Source: Gracilimonas sp.
Lineage (GTDB): Bacteria; Bacteroidota; Rhodothermia; Balneolales; Balneolaceae
Length of the DNA stretch: 35,521 bases
Direction of reading: 5' to 3'
Assembly: GCA_022450045.1 (NCBI GenBank)
Contig: JAKURD010000029.1
Location: forward strand, 1 to 35,521
This document shows, one piece after another, positions 8,478-17,147 of this stretch (within the stretch, counting starts at the first letter, position 1; each line of letters starts with the position of its first letter). The notes beneath the pieces are model-generated. The model saw only the letters and a list, made by a program, of their open reading frames with translations. It searched no databases and had not been told where the DNA came from. Made by a program: the position numbers and the translations under genes.

Positions 8478-10055
8478 ATGAAATACTTAAAGACTTTACC
8501 AGCGTTCTTGATTGCAGCCTCCATTGTTTTCATTAGCAGTTGCGATAGCTTCTTAGTTGAAGAACCATTAGACCAGCGAGTAGAATCTAATTTCTATGAA
8601 ACCCAGCAAGATGCACAGGAAGCATTGGTAGCTATCTACGACGTTCTTCAGTGGAACACGGTAGTGGGTTTTCACGTGCCGGAAATGCTAAGTGATATTG
8701 CTTCAGATGATGCCTATGCAGGTGGAGCCAGTCGTAATGACGCGCCTAACATCATTGAAGTTGATAAGCATAATATTCGTACAACCAACGGGGAGGTACA
8801 TGGATTGTGGCAAAAATACTACACAGGTATATACAGAGCGAACAAGTATTTGCAGGAAATTAATAGCCTTGAAATCGAGCAATCGTTTTTAGACAGAACT
8901 ATTGCTGAGGCGAAATTTCTGAGAGCCTATTATTATTTCGATCTGGTTCGTTTCTTTCAGAATGTCCCACTCATTACCGAGCCTCTTGATAACCCGGATG
9001 AGTATAATCAGCCGCAAGCTGATCCTTCAGACGTCTATTCGCAGATCGCACAGGATCTTATAGAAGCTGTTCCGAATCTGCCGATAACGATTCCGCCGAA
9101 TGAGCAGGGCAGAATCAGTAAATGGGCCGGTCAGGCATTATTAGCCAAAGTTTACCTTTACTATTCTGACGTATTTGGCGAAGATCTTACGGCGGGAAGC
9201 CAAACAGTTGACAGAGCTTTAGCAATTACAATGATCGATAGTGTGATCACGCAAAGTGGTCATGATCTGTTGCCTAACTACGAAGATAACTTCAAACCTG
9301 ATTTTGAGTTCAGTAACGAATCTGTGTTTGAGATCTCTTATTCAGATTCAAGACCATGGTATGACTGGGGTTTCATTCAGGGTGGTGAAGGAAATATGGC
9401 ACCTCAAATGCAAGGTCCTCGAGTGAATGAACCTGCCAATGAAGATTATCAAAGGGGCTGGAGCTTTTCTCCGGTAACCAACGAATTGGTCGATGCTTTT
9501 GACCCTAATGACCCAAGACTTGATGCTACTGTACTTTTTGAAAGTGAGCTGAATGGAGGACTTACAGTTGGGTATCAGCACACCGGTAAATTTACCCAAA
9601 AATACACAACAACTAAGGTTTATGAACCGGCAGATGGACAATTAGAGCTTAACTGGGGTAATAACTACCGGGTTATTCGCTTCTCAGATGCGTTACTGAT
9701 GGGTGCCGAATTGCATCTGAAAAATAACAACCCAGCCACAGCAGAAAATTACCTTAACCGGGTACGCTTACGTGTTGGACTTTCAACAGTTCCAGCTACG
9801 ATGGAAAACATCAAAAACGAGCGAAGAGTGGAATTAGCACTTGAAGGCCATCGCTATTGGGATCTTCAAAGATATGGTCAACAGGAAGCGGAGCAGAATA
9901 TTTCTGTTCAGGGAGAAGTGAAACCCGGATATCAGGGGGATGCTCCTGACTTTGAAGTTACCTATAACACAACCAAGCAAGGATTATTCCCAATTCCTCA
10001 AAGTGAGATCGATATTTCAAATGGCGATCTCCAACAGAATGCGGGCTATAACTAA
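8478..10055 (+). CDS. SusD/RagB-family outer-membrane glycan-binding lipoprotein
   Basis: 525 residues. The lipoprotein signal peptide ends FISSC with the lipidated Cys22. The N-terminal SusD fold shows DSFLVEEPLDQRVESNFYET and later FLRAYYYFDLVRFFQNVPLI (TPR-like helices). The C-terminal part has ALLMGAELHLKNN, NERRVELALEGHRYWDLQRY and the usual ending LFPIPQSEID...NAGYN. SusD proteins cap the SusC barrel on the cell surface and capture the oligosaccharide for TonB-driven import. It is in tandem with the SusC-like gene and is followed after 48 bp by a second surface lipoprotein, consistent with one operon. Confidence 0.96.
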   Translation: MKYLKTLPAFLIAASIVFISSCDSFLVEEPLDQRVESNFYETQQDAQEALVAIYDVLQWNTVVGFHVPEMLSDIASDDAYAGGASRNDAPNIIEVDKHNIRTTNGEVHGLWQKYYTGIYRANKYLQEINSLEIEQSFLDRTIAEAKFLRAYYYFDLVRFFQNVPLITEPLDNPDEYNQPQADPSDVYSQIAQDLIEAVPNLPITIPPNEQGRISKWAGQALLAKVYLYYSDVFGEDLTAGSQTVDRALAITMIDSVITQSGHDLLPNYEDNFKPDFEFSNESVFEISYSDSRPWYDWGFIQGGEGNMAPQMQGPRVNEPANEDYQRGWSFSPVTNELVDAFDPNDPRLDATVLFESELNGGLTVGYQHTGKFTQKYTTTKVYEPADGQLELNWGNNYRVIRFSDALLMGAELHLKNNNPATAENYLNRVRLRVGLSTVPATMENIKNERRVELALEGHRYWDLQRYGQQEAEQNISVQGEVKPGYQGDAPDFEVTYNTTKQGLFPIPQSEIDISNGDLQQNAGYN

Positions 10056-10103
10056 TCCTGGATTGATCAGCCAAAGAATATTTATAACCGAATCAATATC
10101 ATT

Positions 10104-11543
10104 ATGAAAACACTAATACAAATTCGATGGTTAGTTGCTGCACTGCTATTAATTGGGTTAGGAGCCTGTGAACCACAGATTTCGTCTGATCCCTCTCTTG
10201 ACCCGGCGCCAACATCGGATAATGTTACATTTGAGTTCGAGCCAGATGGCGATAATGCTAATGTAATTCATTTTACCAACACATCAGAAAGCTTTAAAGC
10301 TATCTGGAACCTTGGCAATGGCCAAACAGCAGAAGGAGATAAAGTAATCGGTGAGTATCCGCTTAAAGGTGAATACACAGTTACCCTTACTATATTCACG
10401 GCATCCGGACAGGCTATGAATACCACCACTATAACTATAGATGAGACAAACCCTCTTATGCTGGATGATCCGAATCTCAACATGTTAACGGGTGGCGCAG
10501 GTAATTTAGATGGAAAAACGTGGGTTATAGACAGTACTCAAGCCGCACATATGGGAGTTGGGCCAACCACCAGTTATTTCCCAGAATGGTGGGCGGCACC
10601 TCCTGAAGCTAAGACAGGGTCTGGTTTGTATAATGACCGTTATACATTCAAATTGGATGGTTTTACCTATGAAATGGAGACCAATGGTGATGTATTCCTT
10701 AATGCTGCATATGACGATGAATTTGAGAATACAACAATTCCACCAGATGGAGCCGATTTAATGGCTCCATGGACTGCCCCAGATGACCAAACATTTAATT
10801 TGATAGAGGAAGGGGACGGTGATTTATTTCTGAAAGTTTCTGACCCTGCATTTATTGGATTTTATGCCGGCACACAAACATATCAGGTTTTAGAATTAAC
10901 TGAGAATCTATTATCAATTAGGTATGAAGACCCAAGGAATGGCATAGTTTGGTATCACCGATTAATTCCGGAGGGATATACCTACCCTGTGGTAGAACTA
11001 CCTTATACTTCAGAGGAGTTATTGGACAATTTTGATGAGGAAGGAAATATTGTCTGGACAGCAGATGAGGTAGCAGAATTCAATGAAAGCTATGACAATC
11101 CTGCTCCTGTTCCGGTAAATACATCTGCCAAAGTTGCCAAGTATGTTAAAGATACCGGCCAATTTGAAAATGTTTATACAGACTTAGAGTATAACATCAA
11201 TTTAAATGAAAGAAGTATTGTTCGTTTAAAGGTATATATGCCCTCTTATAATGACTACGATACAGTTGATCCCAATGCTCCTGATTGGTCTCCGACTAAA
11301 CAACTAACCAAGCAAGTGGAGGTTAAACTGCATGATACCAAGAATCCTGCTCCATGGGAAAATCAGGCGGCCATTATTCAGCCGGTGGCTGAAACTGATA
11401 CCTGGGTAGAGTTAGAGTTTGATTTCAGTGGCTGGAGTGATTCTGATATTTATGATAAGATCATTATTCAAATTGGCGGTGAAGCACATGGAATGCCAGG
11501 TATTTTCTTTATTGATGATGTTCAATTCACTGGAGCACAATAG
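10104..11543 (+). CDS. PKD-domain surface lipoprotein, putative glycan-binding protein of the locus
   Basis: 479 residues with a lipoprotein signal peptide (LLLIGLGAC, Cys22). A PKD-like Ig domain spans about 55-115 (HFTNTSESFKAIWNLGNGQT to GEYTVTLTIFTASG). The middle part (about 125-300) is unfamiliar, rich in Trp, Tyr and Asp (WWAAPPEAKTGSGLYNDRYT), as in carbohydrate-binding proteins. The C-terminal region (about 330-479) ends WVELEFDFSGWS...IFFIDDVQF, a beta-sandwich pattern seen in carbohydrate-binding modules. Its position directly after SusD matches the SusE/SusF/SGBP slot of polysaccharide loci. I infer that it binds the target glucan at the surface; no catalytic motif is visible. It ends just before a strong terminator. 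Confidence 0.8.
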   Translation: MKTLIQIRWLVAALLLIGLGACEPQISSDPSLDPAPTSDNVTFEFEPDGDNANVIHFTNTSESFKAIWNLGNGQTAEGDKVIGEYPLKGEYTVTLTIFTASGQAMNTTTITIDETNPLMLDDPNLNMLTGGAGNLDGKTWVIDSTQAAHMGVGPTTSYFPEWWAAPPEAKTGSGLYNDRYTFKLDGFTYEMETNGDVFLNAAYDDEFENTTIPPDGADLMAPWTAPDDQTFNLIEEGDGDLFLKVSDPAFIGFYAGTQTYQVLELTENLLSIRYEDPRNGIVWYHRLIPEGYTYPVVELPYTSEELLDNFDEEGNIVWTADEVAEFNESYDNPAPVPVNTSAKVAKYVKDTGQFENVYTDLEYNINLNERSIVRLKVYMPSYNDYDTVDPNAPDWSPTKQLTKQVEVKLHDTKNPAPWENQAAIIQPVAETDTWVELEFDFSGWSDSDIYDKIIIQIGGEAHGMPGIFFIDDVQFTGAQ

Positions 11544-11563
11544 TATTTGTAAATAGTTGTTTG

Positions 11564-11594
11564 AGGAAGGAAGTTCTCACTTCCTTCCTTTTTT
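11564..11594 (+). terminator. Rho-independent terminator between the PKD lipoprotein and GH16 genes
   Basis: aggaaggaag-ttctca-cttccttcct is a perfect 10-bp stem with a 6-base loop running into six T residues on the plus strand. It should end most transcripts of the sigma/SusCD operon 20 bp past the lipoprotein stop, so the GH16 gene needs read-through or its own promoter. Confidence 0.85.
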
Positions 11595-11610
11595 CTAAAA
11601 AGATAAACTG

Positions 11611-12480
11611 ATGTCAAAAAGCGTCAAAAAAGTGAGCCAATTAGCCTTAATTCTATTTCTATTTATAAATTTTTCAAATTGCAGTACCGAGAATACCGTT
11701 GATAGCTTTAACTACAATGAGCCGGATCCCACAGATACTCTTCAGGCCGGTGATTTGATATGGTCAGATGAATTTTCTGATAAAGGAGCACCTGATCCAA
11801 ACAATTGGACCTATGATATTGGAAACGGTGAATGGGGCTGGGGTAATAACGAAGTACAATACTATACCGATGATTCTAAGAATGTTCGGGTTGAAAATGG
11901 TAACCTGATCATAAGTGCATTGAAGGAAGGCGATCAATGGACTTCCGCACGTATTAAAACGCAAGGCCTTAAAACCTTTACGTATGTTACTGTGAAAGTA
12001 AAAGCCATGCTTCCAGAGGGTTCAGGTACCTGGCCCGCCATATGGATGTTAGGTTCCGATATTACAAAAATTGGTTGGCCTGCCTCGGGAGAAATAGATA
12101 TTATGGAACATGTGGGTAAAAATCCCGGTTCTATTCACAGTTCTTTGCATACTCCTTCCAGTTACGGGAATACACAAAATTCAAGTCATGTAACGGTTCC
12201 TGATTTTAGTTCTGAGTTTCATATTTATGAAGTTGAATGGACTCCTGAGAGTATAAGCTTTAGTATAGATGGTGAGGCTTTCTATGTTTATAATCCATCG
12301 TTAAAAACGGAAGAAACCTGGCCGTTCAATAATAATTTTTTCATTATTCTGAATGTAGCCATGGGTGGTAACTGGGGCAGTGATCGACAATACGAAACGG
12401 GCGATCAACGAAACGGTATAGATCCGAGTCTAACAGAGGCAAATATGATCATTGATTATGTTAGAGTTTATAAGAATTAA
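11611..12480 (+). CDS. Glycoside hydrolase family 16 endo-beta-1,3-glucanase (laminarinase-like) lipoprotein
   Basis: 289 residues. The signal peptide ends NFSNC (Cys24), so the enzyme is probably lipid-anchored. A single GH16 jelly-roll domain covers about 48-289. The catalytic motif is EIDIME (161-166) with nucleophile Glu161, Asp163 and acid/base Glu166. Flanking family features are WSDEFSDKGAPDPNNWTYDI, NNEVQYYTDD, GTWPAIWMLG, GSIHSSLHT and the C-terminal IDYVRVYKN. GH16 laminarinases cut internal beta-1,3 (or mixed 1,3/1,4) glucan links. With the GH3 enzyme and SusCD this points to laminarin-type substrates. It follows a terminator, so its transcription may be partly uncoupled from the SusCD operon. 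Confidence 0.94.
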   Translation: MSKSVKKVSQLALILFLFINFSNCSTENTVDSFNYNEPDPTDTLQAGDLIWSDEFSDKGAPDPNNWTYDIGNGEWGWGNNEVQYYTDDSKNVRVENGNLIISALKEGDQWTSARIKTQGLKTFTYVTVKVKAMLPEGSGTWPAIWMLGSDITKIGWPASGEIDIMEHVGKNPGSIHSSLHTPSSYGNTQNSSHVTVPDFSSEFHIYEVEWTPESISFSIDGEAFYVYNPSLKTEETWPFNNNFFIILNVAMGGNWGSDRQYETGDQRNGIDPSLTEANMIIDYVRVYKN

Positions 12481-12505
12481 ATATATGTATATTGTTTTAG
12501 ATCAG

Positions 12506-12776
12506 TAGCGTCCTTAACGTTAAAATACATTTTGGCAAAACGATCCTCGCAGATTTCCGCAAAGGATATCGCAGAGTTGCGCTGAATAGCGATGCGTTTT
12601 GATAAAAGATCATCTGCGCTCCGAGCACAGCGATTCCCACGAAGTGAAACTCAGCGGGTCCATCGGCGAGCCTCTGCGAGAAAAAAGGGGGGATTGATGT
12701 TAAATATGTCAACTAATCCGTTTTTATCTTCGAAAACACAGGTTTTTTTTCAATTTTAAAAACATTTAGGACGCTA
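12506..12776. repeat. Inverted-repeat-bounded intergenic element (MITE-like)
   Basis: The gap between two convergent genes is almost entirely one structured unit. The ends are tagcgtcct...taaaat (from 12506) and ttttaaa...aggacgcta (to 12776), inverted copies with about 9 perfect terminal bases and more matches inside. Nested inside is a second inverted pair, ctcgcaga (12546-12553) and tctgcgag (12673-12680), around a run of degenerate gcaga/tctgcg strings of the kind scattered between genes in Bacteroidota. No ORF or clear target-site duplication is visible. It could be a miniature mobile element, or a two-way transcription stop for the convergent GH16 and receptor genes. Confidence 0.6.
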
Positions 12777-12779
12777 TTG

Positions 12780-14777
12780 TTAAAGGCTGTATTTAACCCC
12801 GCCCAAGGTCCACCTTCCCGGCATAGGGGCTCCGAGTATTTCCTGGTATTTAGTATTGGTAACGTTCAGGATCTGGATGTAGATCTGGAAGTCATTGCCG
12901 AATGGTTTGTATCCTGCCTTCAAGTTGCTCAGGAAATATTCGTCTGGAACTTCGGCATTGATCAAGGCTGCGGCTTCTTCCGAACGGACATTGTACATAG
13001 ACTGTGATTGAATGGAAAGACTCCCGGCATTCAGGGAAAGATCAAAACTTGCCTGATGTGATGGGTGGTTGGCGATATATCTGGAAACCGTGTTTTGATC
13101 ACTTGTTGTTCTTATGTAGGTATATCCCGGTTCTGTTCGTAAGATTGCGTTCGTCCCCAGTTCAGAAGTAAAGGATGAGATAAACTCAATTCCGATCGCT
13201 TCTGATTCTGAGATGTTAGATGCATAAAAATACTCTTCATTAGGTTGAAGGTTATCGGCATTATCGATGTTATCAGAATTCGTCAGAGAATAGTCGATCA
13301 GGTTAGCTGAACTTCGGTAGAAGAAAGTGGGGGAGAATCTCAGATTATTGGCCGGAGTCCAGTCGAAGCCGAGATCAAAAGTGGTGGATTCTTCAGGAAG
13401 CAGATCGGGATTACCAATATTTCGTCCGGGTGTCAGGTTTGGAATTTCAGAGGAAATGTACCGCTCGGTGAAATCGCCTTCACGAATGGCCCGCCCGATG
13501 GAGGTTCTGAAATTTATGGTTCCAAGGTCATAAGCAGCGCTGATTTGTGGTAAAAAGGTAAGATTGCTGATTGGATTGAACTGAAGGCGAAGGCTGGAAG
13601 TCACGCTCAATCCAAAATCATAGTTCATGGTATGAATCCCATACACTCCCCAAGAAGTATTTTCATGATCACCGCGGTCGGTGCTTTCGATCTGTTTATT
13701 CAAAATTTGCCCACCGATCATAAATCGCATGTAATTCAGTGATTCTGACACGGAGATTAGCTGATCGGAATTCAGTTCATATTGGTGAGAAGCATTCAGA
13801 AATAAAGAACCCGTTTCATGAACATTTGCGGGGGCTATAGCGGGATTGAAATCAAAGACATCCTCCACATCCCGATACGAGAAATTGATCTCCGAGCGAT
13901 GATTGTTATTTTCATAGGTGAGAGCAGAAAGTGCCCAGCGGCTGTCAATCTGCTCGGTAGATTCATCATAGATACTTCGGGTGTAAAAGTACCGGGCATT
14001 AAAATCACGATTTTCCAGCCCTGAACGGACATACCAATTCCAGTTTTCACCTAAATTAATAGACAAAGCAGCCGAGAGATTCATCATATCGAAATAGGTA
14101 TTGTAGTTTTCTTTAGAAGACACACCTTCTTCAAAACCGGGATTTGAGAATTGTTCACCATCAGAAGTGGCAGTGCGGAAAGACGTACTGAAGCGTATAT
14201 TCTTTTTGGCAACACCCGCGGTTGCATCAATGATGCGAAGGTTATTTTCTCCGGCTGAAATATCGATATTGGTTCGGGTTTGAAGTTTTTTTGTGGCTGC
14301 AACCTCTTTCATCATGTATGCTTTGGTTTTTATATGAATCACACCGCCAACGGCATCTGCTCCAAAAGAAGTACTGGCCGGGCCACGGATCAACTCGATC
14401 TGCGCGATCTCAGAAAGAGCAACCGGAATGTTGGTATTGAAGTGAGCGGTAAGCGGGTCATTCAACGGCGTGTTATCCAACAAAAACATCACCTGCGAAA
14501 AGGTGCTGCCGCGAATTCCAACATCGGCTTGTACGCCAAACCCTGCACGTCCGTTTATGTTGATGCCGGGAAGACTCCGAAGCAGATCATCCACTGACTG
14601 AACCGGCATTTCGCCGATATCTTCAGCAGTGATCACCGACACATTTTTTCCACTTTCGGATATAGAAGTTGTTATTCTGGATGCGGTAACATCAATGGAG
14701 TCGAGTTCGGCTTTGATCTGGGCTTTGGGACTTTCAGTTATCAGAAATAAGAATAATGCTGTGAATAGATATCTCAT
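12780..14777 (-). CDS. TonB-dependent outer-membrane receptor (BtuB/siderophore-receptor-like)
   Basis: 665 residues, with a signal peptide ending near PKAQ. A TonB-box-like segment (DSIDVTASRIT) is followed by the plug (VSVITAEDIGEMPVQSVDDL, GININGRAGFGVQADVGIRG, IELIRGPASTSFGADAVGGV). A 22-stranded-type barrel follows, with FRTSIGRAIREGDFTERYIS, NLTPGRNIGNPDLLPEESTT and the end GRWTLGGVKYSL. It lacks the STN and carboxypeptidase-like domains of the SusC type, so it belongs with the vitamin/metal-chelate receptors. Length and the BtuB-like plug suggest cobalamin or a siderophore, but no cobalamin riboswitch is visible upstream, so the substrate stays open. It stands alone and converges on the GH16 gene. 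Confidence 0.9.
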   Translation of the reverse strand: MRYLFTALFLFLITESPKAQIKAELDSIDVTASRITTSISESGKNVSVITAEDIGEMPVQSVDDLLRSLPGININGRAGFGVQADVGIRGSTFSQVMFLLDNTPLNDPLTAHFNTNIPVALSEIAQIELIRGPASTSFGADAVGGVIHIKTKAYMMKEVAATKKLQTRTNIDISAGENNLRIIDATAGVAKKNIRFSTSFRTATSDGEQFSNPGFEEGVSSKENYNTYFDMMNLSAALSINLGENWNWYVRSGLENRDFNARYFYTRSIYDESTEQIDSRWALSALTYENNNHRSEINFSYRDVEDVFDFNPAIAPANVHETGSLFLNASHQYELNSDQLISVSESLNYMRFMIGGQILNKQIESTDRGDHENTSWGVYGIHTMNYDFGLSVTSSLRLQFNPISNLTFLPQISAAYDLGTINFRTSIGRAIREGDFTERYISSEIPNLTPGRNIGNPDLLPEESTTFDLGFDWTPANNLRFSPTFFYRSSANLIDYSLTNSDNIDNADNLQPNEEYFYASNISESEAIGIEFISSFTSELGTNAILRTEPGYTYIRTTSDQNTVSRYIANHPSHQASFDLSLNAGSLSIQSQSMYNVRSEEAAALINAEVPDEYFLSNLKAGYKPFGNDFQIYIQILNVTNTKYQEILGAPMPGRWTLGGVKYSL

Positions 14778-14951
14778 AGGTATAATTATTGAATAGTAGT
14801 AGTTAGATCGCCGCCAAGATAAGGCAGTAGTGAGTGAATATGCGAATTAAATCCCATGGAACGTCTGCAATACTTAAAACCTCAGTTCGATTTAAATATT
14901 GGTTATATGATAATGTGAGTTCGAGATAAAGAATGTTCTTATAGCTATAAG

Positions 14952-15205
14952 ATCCATCAGATGGATAGGCCCCAGAAGTTGTTAAAGTGGAGAAAGAACA
15001 AGCTTGGGTACTCAAATCAAACCATCGGTCAGATGGACTTGGAGCCATCAGACCGAAGAGGCAGGTTACACAATTCCCGGACTCGATCTGACGGATCACC
15101 CGTCTGATCGATGATACAGGTGCAGGTTGTTGGATGGGGCTAAGGAAAAGACGCGGATGCTCGAATCTGGCAATCGGTCAGATGGACTTAGAGCCATCAG
15201 ACCGA
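14952..15205. repeat. Cluster of REP-like palindromes
   Basis: Four hairpins of similar design lie within 254 bp. They are atccatc-a-gatggat (14952-14966); tcggtcagatgg with ccatcagaccga (15025-15056); tcgatctgacgg with ccgtctgatcga (15083-15111); and a second copy of the second one (15174-15205). The last three have arms with one central mismatch and a 5- to 8-base loop. Copies 2 and 4 are a direct repeat differing at 1 of 35 bases (15024-15058 and 15173-15207). The arm string cggtcagatgga also occurs singly near 2909. This looks like a degenerate BIME/REP-type array. Confidence 0.7.
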
Positions 15206-15327
15206 AGGGCAGGGCAAACAACTACGGCATTGACTCGTCAAACCGCGACTCAAAGGCTTTAGCGAGGATAATTATCTCGAATTCAGGTTGGGATAGATTT
15301 GATGGTCATTTCGCGGCGCATGCCCGA

Positions 15328-15398
15328 AATCTAATTAGTTCCCAGGTATCTATGGTTGACTTTCTGGCAACCAATTAGATTCCTGCCTCTGCAGGAAT
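15328..15398. repeat. Long inverted repeat and adjacent perfect hairpin
   Basis: aatctaattagtt (15328-15340) pairs with aaccaattagatt (15369-15381), 12 of 13 bases. Overlapping its end, attcctgc-ctct-gcaggaat (15379-15398) is a perfect 8-bp stem with a 4-base loop. The string gtcattcctgc...gcaggaat (minus strand) resembles a common dispersed intergenic repeat. A T-run (15412-15417) lies 14 bases after the hairpin, so weak termination on the plus strand is conceivable. Confidence 0.5.
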
Positions 15399-15556
15399 GA
15401 CCCATAGCGGCTTTTTTACCTTTTTCATACTTTCCTAAACGAACTCAGGTTTAGAGCTTTAATTAGATATCTAATGCTCCTACATTCCCTAGTAATTCAA
15501 CATGAATATTATAAATTAAGAATAGGTTTAAATTTCGAACCTGAAATTAGTACACC

Positions 15557-16342
15557 ATGAATTTATCGATCTATCAAGTTGATGCGTTTACATCCGAATT
15601 ATTTACCGGAAATCCGGCGGCTGTGGTTCCTCTGGAGGAATGGTTGCCGGACGAGCTAATGCAGAACATCGCTGCTGAAAACAACCTTTCTGAAACGGCA
15701 TTTTTTGTGAAAGAAGGAAACAGTTATCGGTTACGATGGTTCACTCCCACGATAGAAGTTGACCTATGTGGACATGCTACGCTTGCAACAGCTCATGTGC
15801 TTTTTTCAGAACCGGGCTACTCCAAAGATGAGATCGTGTTCCGGACCCGAAGCGGTTTGCTAACCGTAGGTAAAAAAAATGGCCGGCTTCTGATGAATTT
15901 CCCCGCAGATCATATGGAAAAAGCTGAAGCACCCGACGTACTGTTCCAAGCCCTGGGAATTCCGAAAACGGATGAAGTCTATAAATCAGATGATTATATG
16001 GTAGTTTTAAATTCGGAAGAAGAAGTGGCAGCGCTAAATCCGGATATTAAAATGCTGAGCGAAGTGGAAGCCCGCGGGGTCATCGTCACGGCACCCGGTG
16101 ATAAGGTTGATTTTGTATCCCGGTTTTTTGCCCCGCAATCGGGAGTGGATGAAGATCCGGTCACGGGTTCGGCTCATACCAAAAGCACGCCATACTGGAG
16201 TAAGAAACTGGGTAAAGAGGAATTGAAAGCCCGGCAGATCTCTAAGCGAGGCGGCGACCTGATCTGCACAATGAAAGGAGATCGGGTGGAAATTTCCGGT
16301 TCTGCGGTGACCTATTTAAAAGGGGAGATCACCGTTGGTTGA
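15557..16342 (+). CDS. PhzF-family isomerase/epimerase-like protein
   Basis: 261 residues, near the usual 260-300 of the family. The PhzF start pattern is present (YQVDAFTSELFTGNPAAVVP), then NLSETAFF with Glu46 in the position of the catalytic glutamate, RWFTPTIEVDLCGHATLATA and the C-terminal half motif SGVDEDPVTGSAHT. The fold is two diaminopimelate-epimerase-like halves. PhzF itself isomerises trans-2,3-dihydro-3-hydroxyanthranilate, but most homologues outside phenazine clusters have unknown small-molecule substrates, and no phenazine genes are nearby. Its stop overlaps the start of the TauE/SafE permease gene by 8 bp, so the two are translated from one message. Confidence 0.92.
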   Translation: MNLSIYQVDAFTSELFTGNPAAVVPLEEWLPDELMQNIAAENNLSETAFFVKEGNSYRLRWFTPTIEVDLCGHATLATAHVLFSEPGYSKDEIVFRTRSGLLTVGKKNGRLLMNFPADHMEKAEAPDVLFQALGIPKTDEVYKSDDYMVVLNSEEEVAALNPDIKMLSEVEARGVIVTAPGDKVDFVSRFFAPQSGVDEDPVTGSAHTKSTPYWSKKLGKEELKARQISKRGGDLICTMKGDRVEISGSAVTYLKGEITVG

Positions 16343-17147
16343 GCTCCTCATTCTTTTATTGATAGGATTGGCAGCGGGAATTCTTGCCGGATTGCTGGGT
16401 ATAGGCGGCGGGATCATTTTTACCCCGGTTCTTTTCTTTTTGTTTGAGGAAGCCGGTGTTGAAAATCCGGTACTTTGGACGGTAGCCTCAGGGTTATTCT
16501 GTACCTTCATTGCCGCCTCGGGAAGTATTGTGCGACAATATGTGCAGGATAACATGTTTTGGGGAGAAGGTCTTAAGCTCGGAATGATGGGGGTTCTGGG
16601 AGTATATCTGGGGAAACTTGTGATCACCTCACCGTATTACAGCCGAACTGAATTCGTGATTTTTTTCTCGGTCATGCTGTTATATGTGGCGTACATGATG
16701 TTTGGCAGGGGTAAAGACGAAGAGAATGAATATGATCGGGAGTATGAACCGCTGAAGATCAGGCAATCTTTTATTACGGGAGGATGTGGCGGGTTTGTAG
16801 CTGCCCTTGCAGGAGTTGGCGGGGGAGGGATCATGGTGCCGATCATGAATCTATTCTACCATCAGCCATTTAAAAAAGCGGTCAGTGTTTCTCATCTTGC
16901 TATGATCCTGATGGTAACTTCCGGCTGGCTGCAGCTTGCCTTTGAACCGGGAGCTGTTTCAGGAATTACCGAATTCTCCGTAGGATATGTCGATTTTGGA
17001 GCCGCTTTTCCATTAGCCATTGGTGGACTGATCGGTGGGTTTGGAGGAGCTTTTCTAAATCAAAAGATCAAAAGAAAGTACTTGCAGTGGGGCTTTGCGA
17101 TATTGGCGGTGGCTATGGCCGGGCGGCTGTTGTGGTCTATTTTATAA
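16335..17147 (+). CDS. TauE/SafE-family (DUF81) membrane permease
   Basis: 270 residues, strongly hydrophobic, about 8 membrane helices in two similar halves. The N-terminal half has AGILAGLLGIGGGIIFTPVL and the C-terminal half GGFVAALAGVGGGGIMVPIM, the repeated glycine-rich signature of TauE/SafE anion exporters. The family moves sulfite, sulfoacetate or other organic anions across the inner membrane. The only start fitting the frame is a TTG at 16335, inside the last codons of the PhzF gene; the next in-frame ATG would remove the first helices. The overlap suggests export or import of a product of the PhzF-like enzyme, an inference. Its stop lies directly on the vestigial cassette boundary at 17145. 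Confidence 0.9.
   Translation: MVELLILLLIGLAAGILAGLLGIGGGIIFTPVLFFLFEEAGVENPVLWTVASGLFCTFIAASGSIVRQYVQDNMFWGEGLKLGMMGVLGVYLGKLVITSPYYSRTEFVIFFSVMLLYVAYMMFGRGKDEENEYDREYEPLKIRQSFITGGCGGFVAALAGVGGGGIMVPIMNLFYHQPFKKAVSVSHLAMILMVTSGWLQLAFEPGAVSGITEFSVGYVDFGAAFPLAIGGLIGGFGGAFLNQKIKRKYLQWGFAILAVAMAGRLLWSIL

Larger units (their letters stand above)
14778..15556. other. 779-bp divergent intergenic region rich in palindromes
   Basis: There is no convincing gene between the TonB receptor (minus) and the PhzF-family gene (plus). It contains a cluster of REP-like hairpins (14952-15205), a decayed tandem duplication, and a long inverted repeat plus short hairpin (15328-15398). The promoters of both flanking genes must be at its two ends, but none is clear enough to place. 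Confidence 0.7.

Noticed and set aside
14803..15099. 98-codon minus-strand ORF upstream of the TonB receptor
   Set aside because: It runs through the REP-like palindromes, has no recognisable protein features and no conserved start context; likely chance.
15024..15207. CRISPR array
   Set aside because: Only two near-identical units with unequal, structured DNA between them; no regular spacing and no cas genes.
14778..15556. Cobalamin riboswitch upstream of the BtuB-like receptor
   Set aside because: I looked on the minus strand for the B12-box and conserved core and did not find them; the palindromes do not fit that fold.
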